Shown here one piece after another: positions 49,384 through 57,576 of a stretch of 64,000 nucleotides of DNA. A program made the translations under genes and the position numbers. How positions within the stretch are numbered: the first letter of the stretch is position 1; every line of letters begins with the position of its first letter. The notes below the pieces were generated by a model. That model ran no database searches. It worked only from the letters and a program-made list of their open reading frames with translations, and had not been told where the DNA came from. The DNA is taken from positions 1 through 64,000 of the forward strand of contig JAFZBQ010000002.1 in the NCBI GenBank assembly GCA_017561665.1, given 5' to 3'. The DNA is from Bacteroidales bacterium (GTDB lineage Bacteria > Bacteroidota > Bacteroidia > Bacteroidales > UBA932).

Positions 49384-50508
49384 TTAGATGCTGTCCAGAT
49401 ACTTCACCGTCTGTTCCAGATTCAAGCCAACCACTCGGGCAATCTGACTGACTCCGGCGGAGAAGCGCCTGCGGAGTTGGTGCAGCAGCTCTACAGTTTC
49501 CTGCGGAACTAGTTCCTCCACGGACCTCTTCCCAAAGAGTGCCCTGCACAGGTCCGGGATTGCGGCCACAAGCACGTCATCCCTGAACGAGGGCGTCCCA
49601 CCCTCCGCCCGCTCCAGCCGCTGACGGGCCTTCGAAGATGTGTTCAAAAAGAAGTTCATCCGCTTGGGATACTTAAAGATCCTCTCCACAGATTCCACAT
49701 CAACATACGATTCTGGCAGGACATATCCGTCCGGGCACACAATCCACCCTCCGGGCAAATCAGCCTTCGTATGCATCAGCCGGGATCTCGCCTTCCCGGA
49801 CAGTTCGCCAAGCAGTCTGCATCCTGCCCTGGAAAATGGTGACGAGTTGAGGTTGTCTCTTACGTTCGGAAGCGAACTACGTTCAGTATACGCGGTCAGC
49901 GACGTCCCCACGGTTGACGTACGGCGATAATCATCTATTGTCGGCGACGAACTACGTTCAGCCCCAACCGGACCGATTGAACTGCGATTCGCTGCTCCGG
50001 ATGCGTGCGCGACCGATTCGGTATTCCCTGACATACTCCAATCCACCCCGGGAGGCACGGCAAAGAATGCGCGCCCAGTTCCCCAGGGATAGTCTTGAGG
50101 CGCCGCACAAACATTGGCTGCGACGGGATTCATCTGCACATAGGCGATTGCCCTCTCCAGCACCTCATCTGCTTCCAGCACACTCTTGATATCAACCTTA
50201 TTCCGACGGAGCACCTCAAACACACCATACCTGTGATTGAGATGCCTGGAATACTCCCGCTTGAAAAAATTAACAAACAGCACCGCTCTGGCGCGAGTGC
50301 ATTCCAGAACAAGATGCACATGATTGGACATCAGCACAAACGCCAGTACGGTGACATTGCATTTAAAGGACAGGGCCGCCACGAGGTTCATCCCCACCAC
50401 ATAATCTTCAGAATCTTTAAAAAGAAGGCCCTCGAGCAAATGATGCGTCGTCACGAGCCAGTATTCTCTCCTGCGCATAATCTTAACTACTTTAACTGGC
50501 TGGGACAT
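49384..50508 (-). CDS. RAYT-type (REP-associated) Y1 HUH transposase
   Basis: The start at 50508 (MSQPVKVVKIM) or 50478 (MRRREYWLVTTHH). About 374 residues. The Y1 transposase core contains the HUH motif in LMSNHVHLVLE, the helix FFKREYSRHLNHRYGV, and AIAYVQMNPVAANVC, which is the usual position of the catalytic Tyr. PQDYPWGTGRAFF follows as in RAYTs and IS200-like relatives. A Ser/Thr-rich linker holds an internal duplication (CGAACTACGTTCAG at 49873 and 49948). The C-terminus (RRRFSAGVSQIARVVGLNLEQTVKYL) looks like a helix-turn-helix. REP pairs lie on both sides, so it probably mobilised that repeat family. Confidence 0.85.
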   Translation of the reverse strand: MSQPVKVVKIMRRREYWLVTTHHLLEGLLFKDSEDYVVGMNLVAALSFKCNVTVLAFVLMSNHVHLVLECTRARAVLFVNFFKREYSRHLNHRYGVFEVLRRNKVDIKSVLEADEVLERAIAYVQMNPVAANVCAAPQDYPWGTGRAFFAVPPGVDWSMSGNTESVAHASGAANRSSIGPVGAERSSSPTIDDYRRTSTVGTSLTAYTERSSLPNVRDNLNSSPFSRAGCRLLGELSGKARSRLMHTKADLPGGWIVCPDGYVLPESYVDVESVERIFKYPKRMNFFLNTSSKARQRLERAEGGTPSFRDDVLVAAIPDLCRALFGKRSVEELVPQETVELLHQLRRRFSAGVSQIARVVGLNLEQTVKYLDSI

Positions 50509-50584
50509 CCAGACAGAACTACTACAAATATACACACCCGGGAGGCATAAATGCAAATAAAAATGAGGGGGATGATAAAAGAAG

Positions 50585-50673
50585 CGGTCCTACAGGTCCA
50601 AGACGTGGACCGGTAGGACCGATAATGCGGGGTTTACGGCGCTATAGGTCCAACAAATGGACCGATAGCGCCG
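50585..50673. repeat. Paired REP-like palindromes upstream of the RAYT gene
   Basis: Copies at about 50585-50621 (CGGTCCTACAGGTCCA...TGGACCGGTAGGACCG) and 50638-50673 (GGCGCTATAGGTCCA...TGGACCGATAGCGCCG), joined by ATAATGCGGGGTTTAC. They fill most of the gap between the RAYT and the epimerase gene. Confidence 0.87.
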
Positions 50674-50696
50674 CTGCTGTCAGAACTACGTGGATT

Positions 50697-52004
50697 TTAT
50701 CCGTAGTACTCCTTATACCAGCGGGCGAAGTTGCGGAGGCCGGTGCGGAGGGGGATGCGGGGCTTGAAACCGAAGTCGCGTTCGAGGGCGGAGGCGTCGG
50801 CGTAGGTGGTGGGGACGTCGCCGGGCTGCATCGGAACGAGCTGCTTGTGGGAATCGAAGTCGTAGTCGGGCGGGAGGACGCCGGCGGCAACGAGCTCTTC
50901 CTGAAGGATTTGGACAAAATCGAGCAGATTCTCCGGCTGGCCGCCGCCGATGTTGTAGACGGCGTACGGGATAGATGCCCGATCAGGGTCGGGCATGACG
51001 CGTCCAGGGTCGTGCATGACGTTGTTCCCGGCAGCGTTCTTTGCGTCACTCCCGGGACTGACACACCCGTCACCCCCGGCCTGACCGGGGGTCCGTGCCG
51101 GAGCCTTAGCCATTACTCGCACAATCCCTTCTACGATATCATCCACATAAGTAAAATCGCGACGACAGTTGCCGTAGTTGAAGATCTGGATGGTTTCGCC
51201 GCGGAGCAGCTTGTTGGTGAAGCCAAAGTAGGCCATATCGGGACGGCCGGCGGGGCCGTAAACGGTGAAGAAGCGCAAGCCGGTGCTCGGAATGTCGTAC
51301 AACTTGCTGTAGCAGTGCGCCATAAGTTCGTTGCTCTTCTTGGTTGCGGCGTACAGCGAGACCGGATTGTCCACCCTGTCGTCCACGCTGAAAGGCACTT
51401 TCTTGTTGCCGCCGTAAACAGAGCTCGACGAAGCGTACACCAGATGCTCCACCGGATGCCTCCGGCAAGCCTCCAGGATATTGTAAAAGCCTATGATATT
51501 GCTCTCTATGTAGACGTCGGGGTTCTCTATGGAATACCGAACGCCCGCCTGGGCCGCCAGATTGACGACTATGTCAAAATGATACTTCTCGAAGAGACGA
51601 TTCACCAGGTCGCGGTCAGCAATGCTGCCACGAACGAAGGTGTAAGCGAGATGCCCGGTCGCCGCCGGGCATGACGACACCGCTGTTGACGGGCATGACG
51701 TGGTCGGGGTCGGACAGGACAAACCGTCACCCCCGACTTGATCGGGGGTCTCTCTGCCCGTGATGGAGGCATACTTCTCCTCGATGAGCCTCAGCCGATA
51801 CTCCTTTAGCGACACATCGTAATAGTCGTTCATATTGTCCAGCCCGACAATCTCCAGGCCGCCGTCACCCCAGGGCGCACCATTTACGTCACCCCCGACA
51901 GCGCCATTTACGTCACCCCCGACTTGATCGGGGGTCTCCAGCAGCCGCATCACCAGATTGGCCCCTATAAACCCGGCACTGCCGGTCACAAGAATCGATT
52001 TCAT
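50697..52004 (-). CDS. UDP-glucuronate 4-epimerase-like SDR, with three in-frame repeat insertions
   Basis: The start at 52004 (MKSILVTGSAGFIGANLVM). 435 residues against about 350 for the family. The NAD loop is TGSAGFIGANL, the catalytic pair is in YAATKKSNE (Tyr-x-x-x-Lys), and YASSSSVYGGNKKVPF plus FTVYGPAGRPDMAYFGFT are typical of uronate epimerases (capsular GalA/GlcA synthesis). Extra segments ETPDQVGGDVNGAVGGD, ETPDQVGGDGLSCPTPTTSC and RTPGQAGGDGCVSPGSDAK interrupt the fold. They are the translated GTCATGCCCGAC/ACCCCCGACTTGATCGGGGGT repeats and lie in surface-loop positions. The catalytic residues are intact, so it may still be functional. Confidence 0.88.
   Translation of the reverse strand: MKSILVTGSAGFIGANLVMRLLETPDQVGGDVNGAVGGDVNGAPWGDGGLEIVGLDNMNDYYDVSLKEYRLRLIEEKYASITGRETPDQVGGDGLSCPTPTTSCPSTAVSSCPAATGHLAYTFVRGSIADRDLVNRLFEKYHFDIVVNLAAQAGVRYSIENPDVYIESNIIGFYNILEACRRHPVEHLVYASSSSVYGGNKKVPFSVDDRVDNPVSLYAATKKSNELMAHCYSKLYDIPSTGLRFFTVYGPAGRPDMAYFGFTNKLLRGETIQIFNYGNCRRDFTYVDDIVEGIVRVMAKAPARTPGQAGGDGCVSPGSDAKNAAGNNVMHDPGRVMPDPDRASIPYAVYNIGGGQPENLLDFVQILQEELVAAGVLPPDYDFDSHKQLVPMQPGDVPTTYADASALERDFGFKPRIPLRTGLRNFARWYKEYYG
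50972..51095. repeat. In-frame repeat insertion 1 (epimerase C-terminal side)
   Basis: Several palindromic units: ATGCCCGATC...GTCGGGCATGACG, a degenerate CGTGCATGACG, then CGTCACCCCCGGC...ACCGGGGGTC. About 120 bp, read in frame. Confidence 0.8.
51651..51751. repeat. In-frame repeat insertion 2 (epimerase middle)
   Basis: ATGCCCGGTC...GCCGGGCATGACG, GACGGGCATGACG and CGTCACCCCCGACTTGATCG...GGGGTC units, about 100 bp, in frame. Confidence 0.8.
51862..51938. repeat. In-frame repeat insertion 3 (epimerase N-terminal side)
   Basis: CGTCACCCC repeated at 51862, 51887 and 51911, the last closing into CCCCCGACTTGATCGGGGGT; the spacer GCGCCATTTA is duplicated. About 77 bp. Confidence 0.8.
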
Positions 52005-52005
52005 A

Positions 52006-54270
52006 TTAAAGAATCGCAGACTCGTACTGATAAACAAAGTCACCGTCGGAGATTGCAGTCTCAATTATGATGCAACCTTCTGGAGCAGAAAAGATGGTGG
52101 TCTGGCGATCGGTCTTGCAGATGACGCCGACGGGCAACGTGAAGGCATAGCCGTTCAAGTCGATATCGAATTCGCCGAATGTCAGGCCGAAGGTTCCGCC
52201 CTGGAAAATCGGGGTGTTCCATGAGGACTCCTCTACCCACTCTACATCTTTAGTAAGTGTGACGTCCTCTATCAATTCTATGAATTCGCCGTCCTCCATA
52301 ATCGGATCGGGTCCCTCGAGAGGAGCATAGAAATCTATTATCTGGCCACTTGTTCCGGAGCCGGTGGACCAATAGTAGTATATTCGATTTTCCGGATAAA
52401 TGTTTACCGCCTCACGGGGATCGCTCTCGGGCACCACATAATAATAATTATTATAAAAGACTACCTTATAGCCATCGGCAATCACTGTTTCTGACGGCAG
52501 ACGACCTTTGAAAAAGTTATCTACTGTCGTATATGTACCACCGGTCACAAACTTGGACCCGCCTCGTCTGAGAACAAGAAAATCGTAGAATAATCCCCCG
52601 GATACAGACAAACTTTGGAACTCCGTATCTGTATTGAGGACAAAGCCTCTGTTATAGAATACGCCATCGGTAATATTAATACAAATACAAGAAGCATCAT
52701 ACGTCCAATTCCCTGCTCCGGCGGAATACACAGCAAAGCGTGAGCCGGCCAGCATTCCGCCTGTAATGTTCAGTTCTGCCGCATTGGCATCTTCATCTGC
52801 ATAATCCAAATACACAGAGATATAACCTTCAAGAATTGCCGTTCCTCCAATGTTGACAGTATTGGTTTTAGTAGTACTGTCCAAATACATTTCCACCACA
52901 CGTCCTGTGCTTATTTTGTTATCGAATTTTCCACCTGTGATATTCACTGTACCGCCTAAGGTATTTAATATCACATAACTGGTACTGAGGCCACTTGTCA
53001 GTTCTATATAGCCGCTTTCTACGTTCAAAACTCCATAATTGCAAATTACATCGCAGCTATATCTCTGGTAAGTCATAGTATCAGGATCTCTGGGATCGAC
53101 AATCAACTTACCTTGGCCGGCACCCTGACAGTACGTATCGGTAGCGTCTTTTATCGTTAGTGCACCGTAGTTCTCTATAAACATGCGGTAACCCGTAAAT
53201 GGACCGATGTAGGAAATTTTATGGCCGTTCAATTCAAGTACGACGTTCTTGGTAGAGGAAATAGTGATTCCAGACCACTCTGTAGACGACCCTTCTACCA
53301 GTTTCACATCCTTGAGCACAGTGATGGTAGTAGGCGTGCCGTCGGTAGGAACAGCATCAACGGCGGCGGAAATGGTGTTATAATATGTACTGCCGATTTT
53401 GGCGACAGCGTCTGCTGACGGGGCGGCGACGGTCGTGGTGATACGTCTGAAATTACCCGGTGTTGTGGCATCATCCTGTGCGATGACTGGACTCTGATAT
53501 ACATTATCTTCGGAGTCCTTGACACTGACTGTCACATTGCAGGCGACATAAGGAGCCAAAGCCATATAGGCATTCAGTTCTCCATCGGTGACCTCGACGT
53601 TGTCAAGCTCGAGTGTCATCGTGTCGGTCATAGTGCCAGGGGTAAATGTGCCCGTTGTCACATCCACAGTGCCATTCAGTGCAAAAACCGGGCTGTCGGC
53701 GGTAAGCGTCAGCTCTGTAATTGTCAAAGGGCTTGAACCAAGTGTCAAGGCAAACTTGACCCAGCGGGAAAAGTGGTGGTACTGAAGATGGGTCGAACCG
53801 TTCTCGCAAGTCCCGGAGGAATACAGATATGTGTACTCTGCAACGTGGTTTGCATCACCGTCGGCGGTCTGAACCTGACCACCGTATGAGATGGGGACCG
53901 CCCTCATCTTATCCTTAAAACTTGCAATCAAAGGGAACGAAGAATAATAGGTCATCCCCTCGGTAAGGTCAAAACCACCACCGTCGAATATAGCTCCACC
54001 GGTCGAATTCACCTCGAGGGCGGTATAGATGAGCAATGTGCCCATTTCCGACCAGATATTGATATTGTCACCAACCTCAAAAGAAAAGACAAGATTAGAC
54101 GGATTTATAGTCGCCTTTGTAGAAGGCGCATCGTCGCATACGAACGGATCTATAACGCCATACACGCCGGGCGCGCGCATAGACCCCTGATCATCAAACT
54201 TTTCTGACTTGACGCAGGAGACTGTCATAAACAATACGGCTGCAAAAGCCCATCTCAAAAAATGCTTCAT
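52006..54270 (-). CDS. Surface lipoprotein: fimbrillin-like N-terminus, beta-helix/adhesin-like C-terminus
   Basis: The start at 54270 (MKHFLRWAFAAVLFMTVSC, lipobox TVSC); the longer frame upstream overlaps another gene's region and lacks a signal. 754 residues. Residues ~40-290 are fimbrillin/Mfa-like (KATINPSNLVFSFEVGDNIN, GMTYYSSFPL, VDVTTGTFTPG). A TVAKIGSTYYNTISAAVDAVP segment then leads into ~350 residues of short repeated strands (VTLELNGHKISYIG, LNVESGYIELTSG, NITGGKFDN, VNIGGTAILEGY, LNITGGMLAG), typical of a right-handed beta-helix. It is 1 bp upstream of the epimerase start. It is probably surface-exposed; the function is adhesion or glycan binding by inference. Confidence 0.8.
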   Translation of the reverse strand: MKHFLRWAFAAVLFMTVSCVKSEKFDDQGSMRAPGVYGVIDPFVCDDAPSTKATINPSNLVFSFEVGDNINIWSEMGTLLIYTALEVNSTGGAIFDGGGFDLTEGMTYYSSFPLIASFKDKMRAVPISYGGQVQTADGDANHVAEYTYLYSSGTCENGSTHLQYHHFSRWVKFALTLGSSPLTITELTLTADSPVFALNGTVDVTTGTFTPGTMTDTMTLELDNVEVTDGELNAYMALAPYVACNVTVSVKDSEDNVYQSPVIAQDDATTPGNFRRITTTVAAPSADAVAKIGSTYYNTISAAVDAVPTDGTPTTITVLKDVKLVEGSSTEWSGITISSTKNVVLELNGHKISYIGPFTGYRMFIENYGALTIKDATDTYCQGAGQGKLIVDPRDPDTMTYQRYSCDVICNYGVLNVESGYIELTSGLSTSYVILNTLGGTVNITGGKFDNKISTGRVVEMYLDSTTKTNTVNIGGTAILEGYISVYLDYADEDANAAELNITGGMLAGSRFAVYSAGAGNWTYDASCICINITDGVFYNRGFVLNTDTEFQSLSVSGGLFYDFLVLRRGGSKFVTGGTYTTVDNFFKGRLPSETVIADGYKVVFYNNYYYVVPESDPREAVNIYPENRIYYYWSTGSGTSGQIIDFYAPLEGPDPIMEDGEFIELIEDVTLTKDVEWVEESSWNTPIFQGGTFGLTFGEFDIDLNGYAFTLPVGVICKTDRQTTIFSAPEGCIIIETAISDGDFVYQYESAIL

Positions 54271-54319
54271 ACGGCGGGATTTTATATAGTTTGTATCAAA
54301 TATACAAAAAAATGGGATG

Positions 54320-55057
54320 CTATCCCATTTTCTTTTCAAACACCTTCTGGACCGCGCGGTAACTTTCCAGATTGCCGATATCGTACCTCGGGCCGGGTAT
54401 TTGCCAGGCGTGGATCGGTGTCCGGCTGCACAGCCAGGCAACAAGGCTGCCCGGAGCGTCCACGCCGCAACCGGAGGCGATGGCCTCGGGCAGTCGTCGC
54501 AGATCGTCGCGATTGTAAATATAGAACGGCGGGCAGCACCAATGGCTGCGTGGCACGGCCGGCTTTTCTTCCATAGAAACGACCCTGTCGGACTCATCCA
54601 CCTCCAAAATGCCGCGCGAATGCAGCCGCGCCTCGTCCGGCTCGTAAAAACGCATAACGCAGGAGGTTCCCTTCTGTTTCCAATAATCGATAAAACGTCC
54701 GAGGCTGAAAGAGAGCAGGTTATCGCCCGCCATTATCAGCAGGTCGCTGTCGATGGAGCACTGCTCCACCGCAAACTGGATGTCGCGCACCGCGCCCAGC
54801 CGGGTGTCGTTAGTAGAAGTTTGGTCGTCCACAACGCGAATCTTCTCGCACCTGCCGCCGGCCCACTTCTCAAAAATTTGCGCAAACTTGTGGTTTGACA
54901 CAACTATGTATTCATCCACGTCGGCCGAATCTTCCAAATCCTCTATCAACCAGTCAAGTATGGCCTTGCCGCCGACATCCAGCAGCGGCTTGGGAAAATT
55001 CTCCGTAAGCGGATAAAGACGGGTCGCATAACCCGCGGCGAGTATCAGACATTTCAT
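54320..55057 (-). CDS. Sugar-1-phosphate nucleotidyltransferase
   Basis: The ATG at 55057 (MKCLILAAGYATRLYPLTEN). 245 residues. The nucleotidyltransferase signature is LAAGYATRLYPLTENFPKPLL, in two overlapping parts: G-x-x-x-R-L and the Lys of PKPLL. The metal Asp is in LIMAGDNLLSF, with sugar-site EKPAVP and YDIGNLESYR. It activates a sugar 1-phosphate with NTP. Directly upstream is a galacturonokinase-like gene (6-bp gap) that would make its substrate. The nucleotide and sugar are not certain; NDP-uronate formation fits the epimerase nearby. Confidence 0.88.
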   Translation of the reverse strand: MKCLILAAGYATRLYPLTENFPKPLLDVGGKAILDWLIEDLEDSADVDEYIVVSNHKFAQIFEKWAGGRCEKIRVVDDQTSTNDTRLGAVRDIQFAVEQCSIDSDLLIMAGDNLLSFSLGRFIDYWKQKGTSCVMRFYEPDEARLHSRGILEVDESDRVVSMEEKPAVPRSHWCCPPFYIYNRDDLRRLPEAIASGCGVDAPGSLVAWLCSRTPIHAWQIPGPRYDIGNLESYRAVQKVFEKKMG

Positions 55058-55063
55058 AGGCAA

Positions 55064-56236
55064 TTATAAAGTCACGCCGTCGGCGCTTTCGCAGATAAAA
55101 ACATCATATTTACCCTTCATCTCCGGGAAGGATTTGAGGTATTCGTTTGTTACATTGCGTTTTATCGACTCTTCAAAAGCGGGATCGATAAGGGCCATGC
55201 AACAACCTTTGAAGCCGGCGCCGCTGAACCGGCCGCCATAAATGCCTTCCGTACGGGTCATAATCTCGTAAAGACGGATCTGCTCCGGAGCGCCCGATTC
55301 CCAATTGTGGATGCTGCTCCAGCCCGACTCGAACGACAGTCGGCCAAATTCCTCTATATCGCCGCGGCGCCAGGCCTCCGCCCCCTTCTCTACGCGTTCG
55401 AATTCTGTGTACCAGTGCTCGCAGCGGCGGGCCCACTGGACAGGAATCTGACCTTTGTAACGCTCGTACACTTCGCGAGGCACGTTGCGGGCCATTGTTT
55501 CGGAGAACTTGCCGTATTCGAGGCCGGCAACCGCCTGTAGCGCATAAACCCCGGCGCGGAGCTCGTCTACACGCATATTGAATTTGGACCCGACCAGGCT
55601 GTGCTCCAGCCCGGAATAGAAGATTGCTATCTTGTATGGCTTCATCGCCGGGTTCTGCGGAATCAGCTGGTAAGAGCCGTCTTTGGTATCCAGATAAAGC
55701 AGATGGTTCTTGCGGCTGAGCACCTCGCAACTCTGGTCCAGCTTGCCCACGCTGACCCCGACATAATTCAACTCTGCATCGTACGCTATGTCAATGAGTT
55801 GCTGCTGATTAAGCTGGATGCCGTTGACGCGGCAGAGGGCATTCAGAAACGATATTATTACCGCCGCAGAAGACGACAGGCCGCCGATTGGCAGTGAACC
55901 CTCAATCACTCCGCAAATGCCCACTTGCAGGCGGCATTGCTTTGACAAGGCCCAGGTGGCGCCGCGAAGGTAATCGGCCCAGTCGCCCTGCTTGATAGAA
56001 GGGACGGAGCCGATGTGCCACTGCGCACGTTTGGGAAACTGGAGCGAAGACATCTCCACCACTCCGTTTTGTTTGGGCGAATACGCGATGTGAATCCCTT
56101 TATCAATGGCCAGTCCGGTAATTTTGCCCAGATTGTGGTCGGAATGCGCACCGATAGGGCAAATCCGGTACGGGCAAAAAGAAACCGCCTCGGGGGCGCG
56201 TTGGTAAATCCTGCTAAACTGTTCTTCGCAATTCAT
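55064..56236 (-). CDS. GHMP kinase, galactokinase/galacturonokinase-like
   Basis: 390 residues. GHMP motif 1 is CPYRICPIGAHSDHNLG, motif 2 the ATP loop SLPIGGLSSSAAV, motif 3 GAGFKGCCMAL. The first motif differs from ordinary GalK (RVNLIGEHTDYNGG). It strongly resembles the plant galacturonic acid kinase form, which reads PYRICPLGAHIDHQGG from memory. It probably phosphorylates galacturonate or galactose at C1. Its start overlaps... more precisely its stop is 6 bp before the nucleotidyltransferase ATG, while the VanZ gene upstream ends 4 bp inside its start. Confidence 0.83.
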   Translation of the reverse strand: MNCEEQFSRIYQRAPEAVSFCPYRICPIGAHSDHNLGKITGLAIDKGIHIAYSPKQNGVVEMSSLQFPKRAQWHIGSVPSIKQGDWADYLRGATWALSKQCRLQVGICGVIEGSLPIGGLSSSAAVIISFLNALCRVNGIQLNQQQLIDIAYDAELNYVGVSVGKLDQSCEVLSRKNHLLYLDTKDGSYQLIPQNPAMKPYKIAIFYSGLEHSLVGSKFNMRVDELRAGVYALQAVAGLEYGKFSETMARNVPREVYERYKGQIPVQWARRCEHWYTEFERVEKGAEAWRRGDIEEFGRLSFESGWSSIHNWESGAPEQIRLYEIMTRTEGIYGGRFSGAGFKGCCMALIDPAFEESIKRNVTNEYLKSFPEMKGKYDVFICESADGVTL

Positions 56237-56802
56237 TGTTGTTGGCTTTTCTTACACAAAGATAACAAAATCCGCCACAGCTGCGCCAGACCTGCGCCGA
56301 GGAATCCGCCCAGGACGTTCATCACCAAATCCGTCATCTCAAAAAAGCCGACATTGAACACCAGCTGGAGGCATTCGATAAACATCGACAGCGCCAACGA
56401 GGCCAGCGTGGCATAACCTATTTTGCGCCAGGCACCAAGCGGCCGGGACTCGGTCAGATATTCGGTGAAAAAGAAGCCGTACGGCACAAACAGGATGATA
56501 TTGTACAGCGTCTCGTAGCCAAGTTTGTCACAGCGCAAGATGCGTAGAAGATCCAACTTAAAGTCGACGCCGAGATTGAATTCCACCAATCCGCAATAGC
56601 GCACCACAACCGCCATCTCAAGGAAAAGAAAAGACACAAACACAGTGATACCCAAGGCGATAGCGCCATACACCGAGGTCTTCTTCCGTATAAGGGGCAG
56701 CGCCGCCACCGCCAGCGACAGAAGCCCGATAGAGAGCCAATGCAACCGCGGCACCGGCGCAAGCGTTTCTATGGCAAAGTGGTATATAGATGAAAACGTC
56801 AT
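56233..56802 (-). CDS. VanZ-like membrane protein (first copy)
   Basis: 189 residues with five or so membrane segments (WLSIGLLSLAVAALPLI, SVYGAIALGITVFVSFLFL, NIILFVPYGFFFTEYL, ATLASLALSMFIECLQL). The VanZ-family features are NIILFVPYGF and the acidic Glu in SMFIECLQLVFNVGFFEMTDLVMNVLGGFLG (given in overlapping parts: FIECLQL and TDLVMNVLGG). It overlaps the kinase start by 4 bp. VanZ proteins are of unclear biochemical role and are often found in cell-surface polysaccharide loci. Confidence 0.85.
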   Translation of the reverse strand: MTFSSIYHFAIETLAPVPRLHWLSIGLLSLAVAALPLIRKKTSVYGAIALGITVFVSFLFLEMAVVVRYCGLVEFNLGVDFKLDLLRILRCDKLGYETLYNIILFVPYGFFFTEYLTESRPLGAWRKIGYATLASLALSMFIECLQLVFNVGFFEMTDLVMNVLGGFLGAGLAQLWRILLSLCKKSQQQ

Positions 56803-56811
56803 AACGGACTG

Positions 56812-57114
56812 CTATTTGATAAACGGCCAGACGAGCTTGCCGAGGATGGCGTAGCCGATGCGGAAGATCCGGCTCTGGGGCCAGTTCAGGTCGGTGTGCG
56901 AGGTGCGGCTGCGCAGGAAGCCCAGCGCGTGCAGCGCATTGTGCACCGCCCACTCCATCTTGAGCGACTTGAGGGAGCGGTTCCACACCTTACTTTCAGG
57001 ATGCTCCTCGCGCATCTGCGTCAACTCCCGCTCAAAGTCCTCCTTGGGAACTGTGAACGAAGACTCAAGGTGGATGTTGTCCGGAGAAACGCTGTATTTG
57101 AAGGCGGGATTCAT
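56812..57114 (-). CDS. Conserved hypothetical protein (100 aa)
   Basis: 100 residues, soluble, no signal. FKYSVSPDNIHLESSFTVPK, DFERELTQMREEHPESKVWN, RSLKSLKMEWAVHNALHALG and RTSHTDLNWPQS are its memorable segments; the ending IGYAILGKLVWPFIK is amphipathic and may touch the membrane. I recall similar small proteins in Bacteroidales polysaccharide loci but know no function. It is 9 bp upstream of the VanZ gene. Confidence 0.65.
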   Translation of the reverse strand: MNPAFKYSVSPDNIHLESSFTVPKEDFERELTQMREEHPESKVWNRSLKSLKMEWAVHNALHALGFLRSRTSHTDLNWPQSRIFRIGYAILGKLVWPFIK

Positions 57115-57169
57115 CGGGAGGACTTGTCGATACGGGTTGAATCGCAGGTGGGCTGCATAGCAAGCATGT

Positions 57170-57562
57170 TCATCGCAGTATATCCTCCGGGGCGAGGGGT
57201 TCGTACGGGCCGTCCTTGCACTCCAGCAACACCGTGCCGGATTCCAGCGACTCCAGGGAATGCCACTGGCCGGCGGGGATATTCAGCAAGGCACAGTCGC
57301 CGCCGGGCATCAAGTCGATGGTCTCGATGACCTCCCTGCTATCGTTATAGAAGATTTCGCGGAAGTGGCCGCGCAGGCACACCACCGTCTCGCTGGAGGC
57401 GCTGTGCCGGTGAATCGGCATATCCGTCCCCGGCTCAATCGCGTTCAGCATCCGCTGCGAGCCGTCCGCGTCGGAATTCCGCAGATCCAAGTTCATCCGC
57501 AGCCTCGGCGACTCCTTCGCCGCCGCCGTCAGCGAGTCAAGTATTTGTTGGTCGATGGTCAT
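57170..57562 (-). CDS. wbuC: WbuC-family cupin metalloprotein
   Basis: The ATG at 57562 (MTIDQQILDSL). 130 residues. The cupin metal site is MPIHRHSASSETVVCLRG followed by PAGQWHSLESL, and RMNLDLRNSDADGSQRMLNAI is the characteristic WbuC N-terminal half. WbuC proteins occur in O-antigen and capsule clusters and are thought to help sugar modification. It is 9 bp... in practice 14 bp upstream lies the stop of the AAA_14 gene on the same strand. Confidence 0.88.
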   Translation of the reverse strand: MTIDQQILDSLTAAAKESPRLRMNLDLRNSDADGSQRMLNAIEPGTDMPIHRHSASSETVVCLRGHFREIFYNDSREVIETIDLMPGGDCALLNIPAGQWHSLESLESGTVLLECKDGPYEPLAPEDILR

Positions 57563-57576
57563 AGTCAAGATCGGTA

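Noticed and set aside
54271..54597. 109-residue N-terminal extension of the 52.0-kb lipoprotein
   Set aside because: It is antisense-like to, and overlaps, the nucleotidyltransferase gene; the lipoprotein signal begins at 54270.
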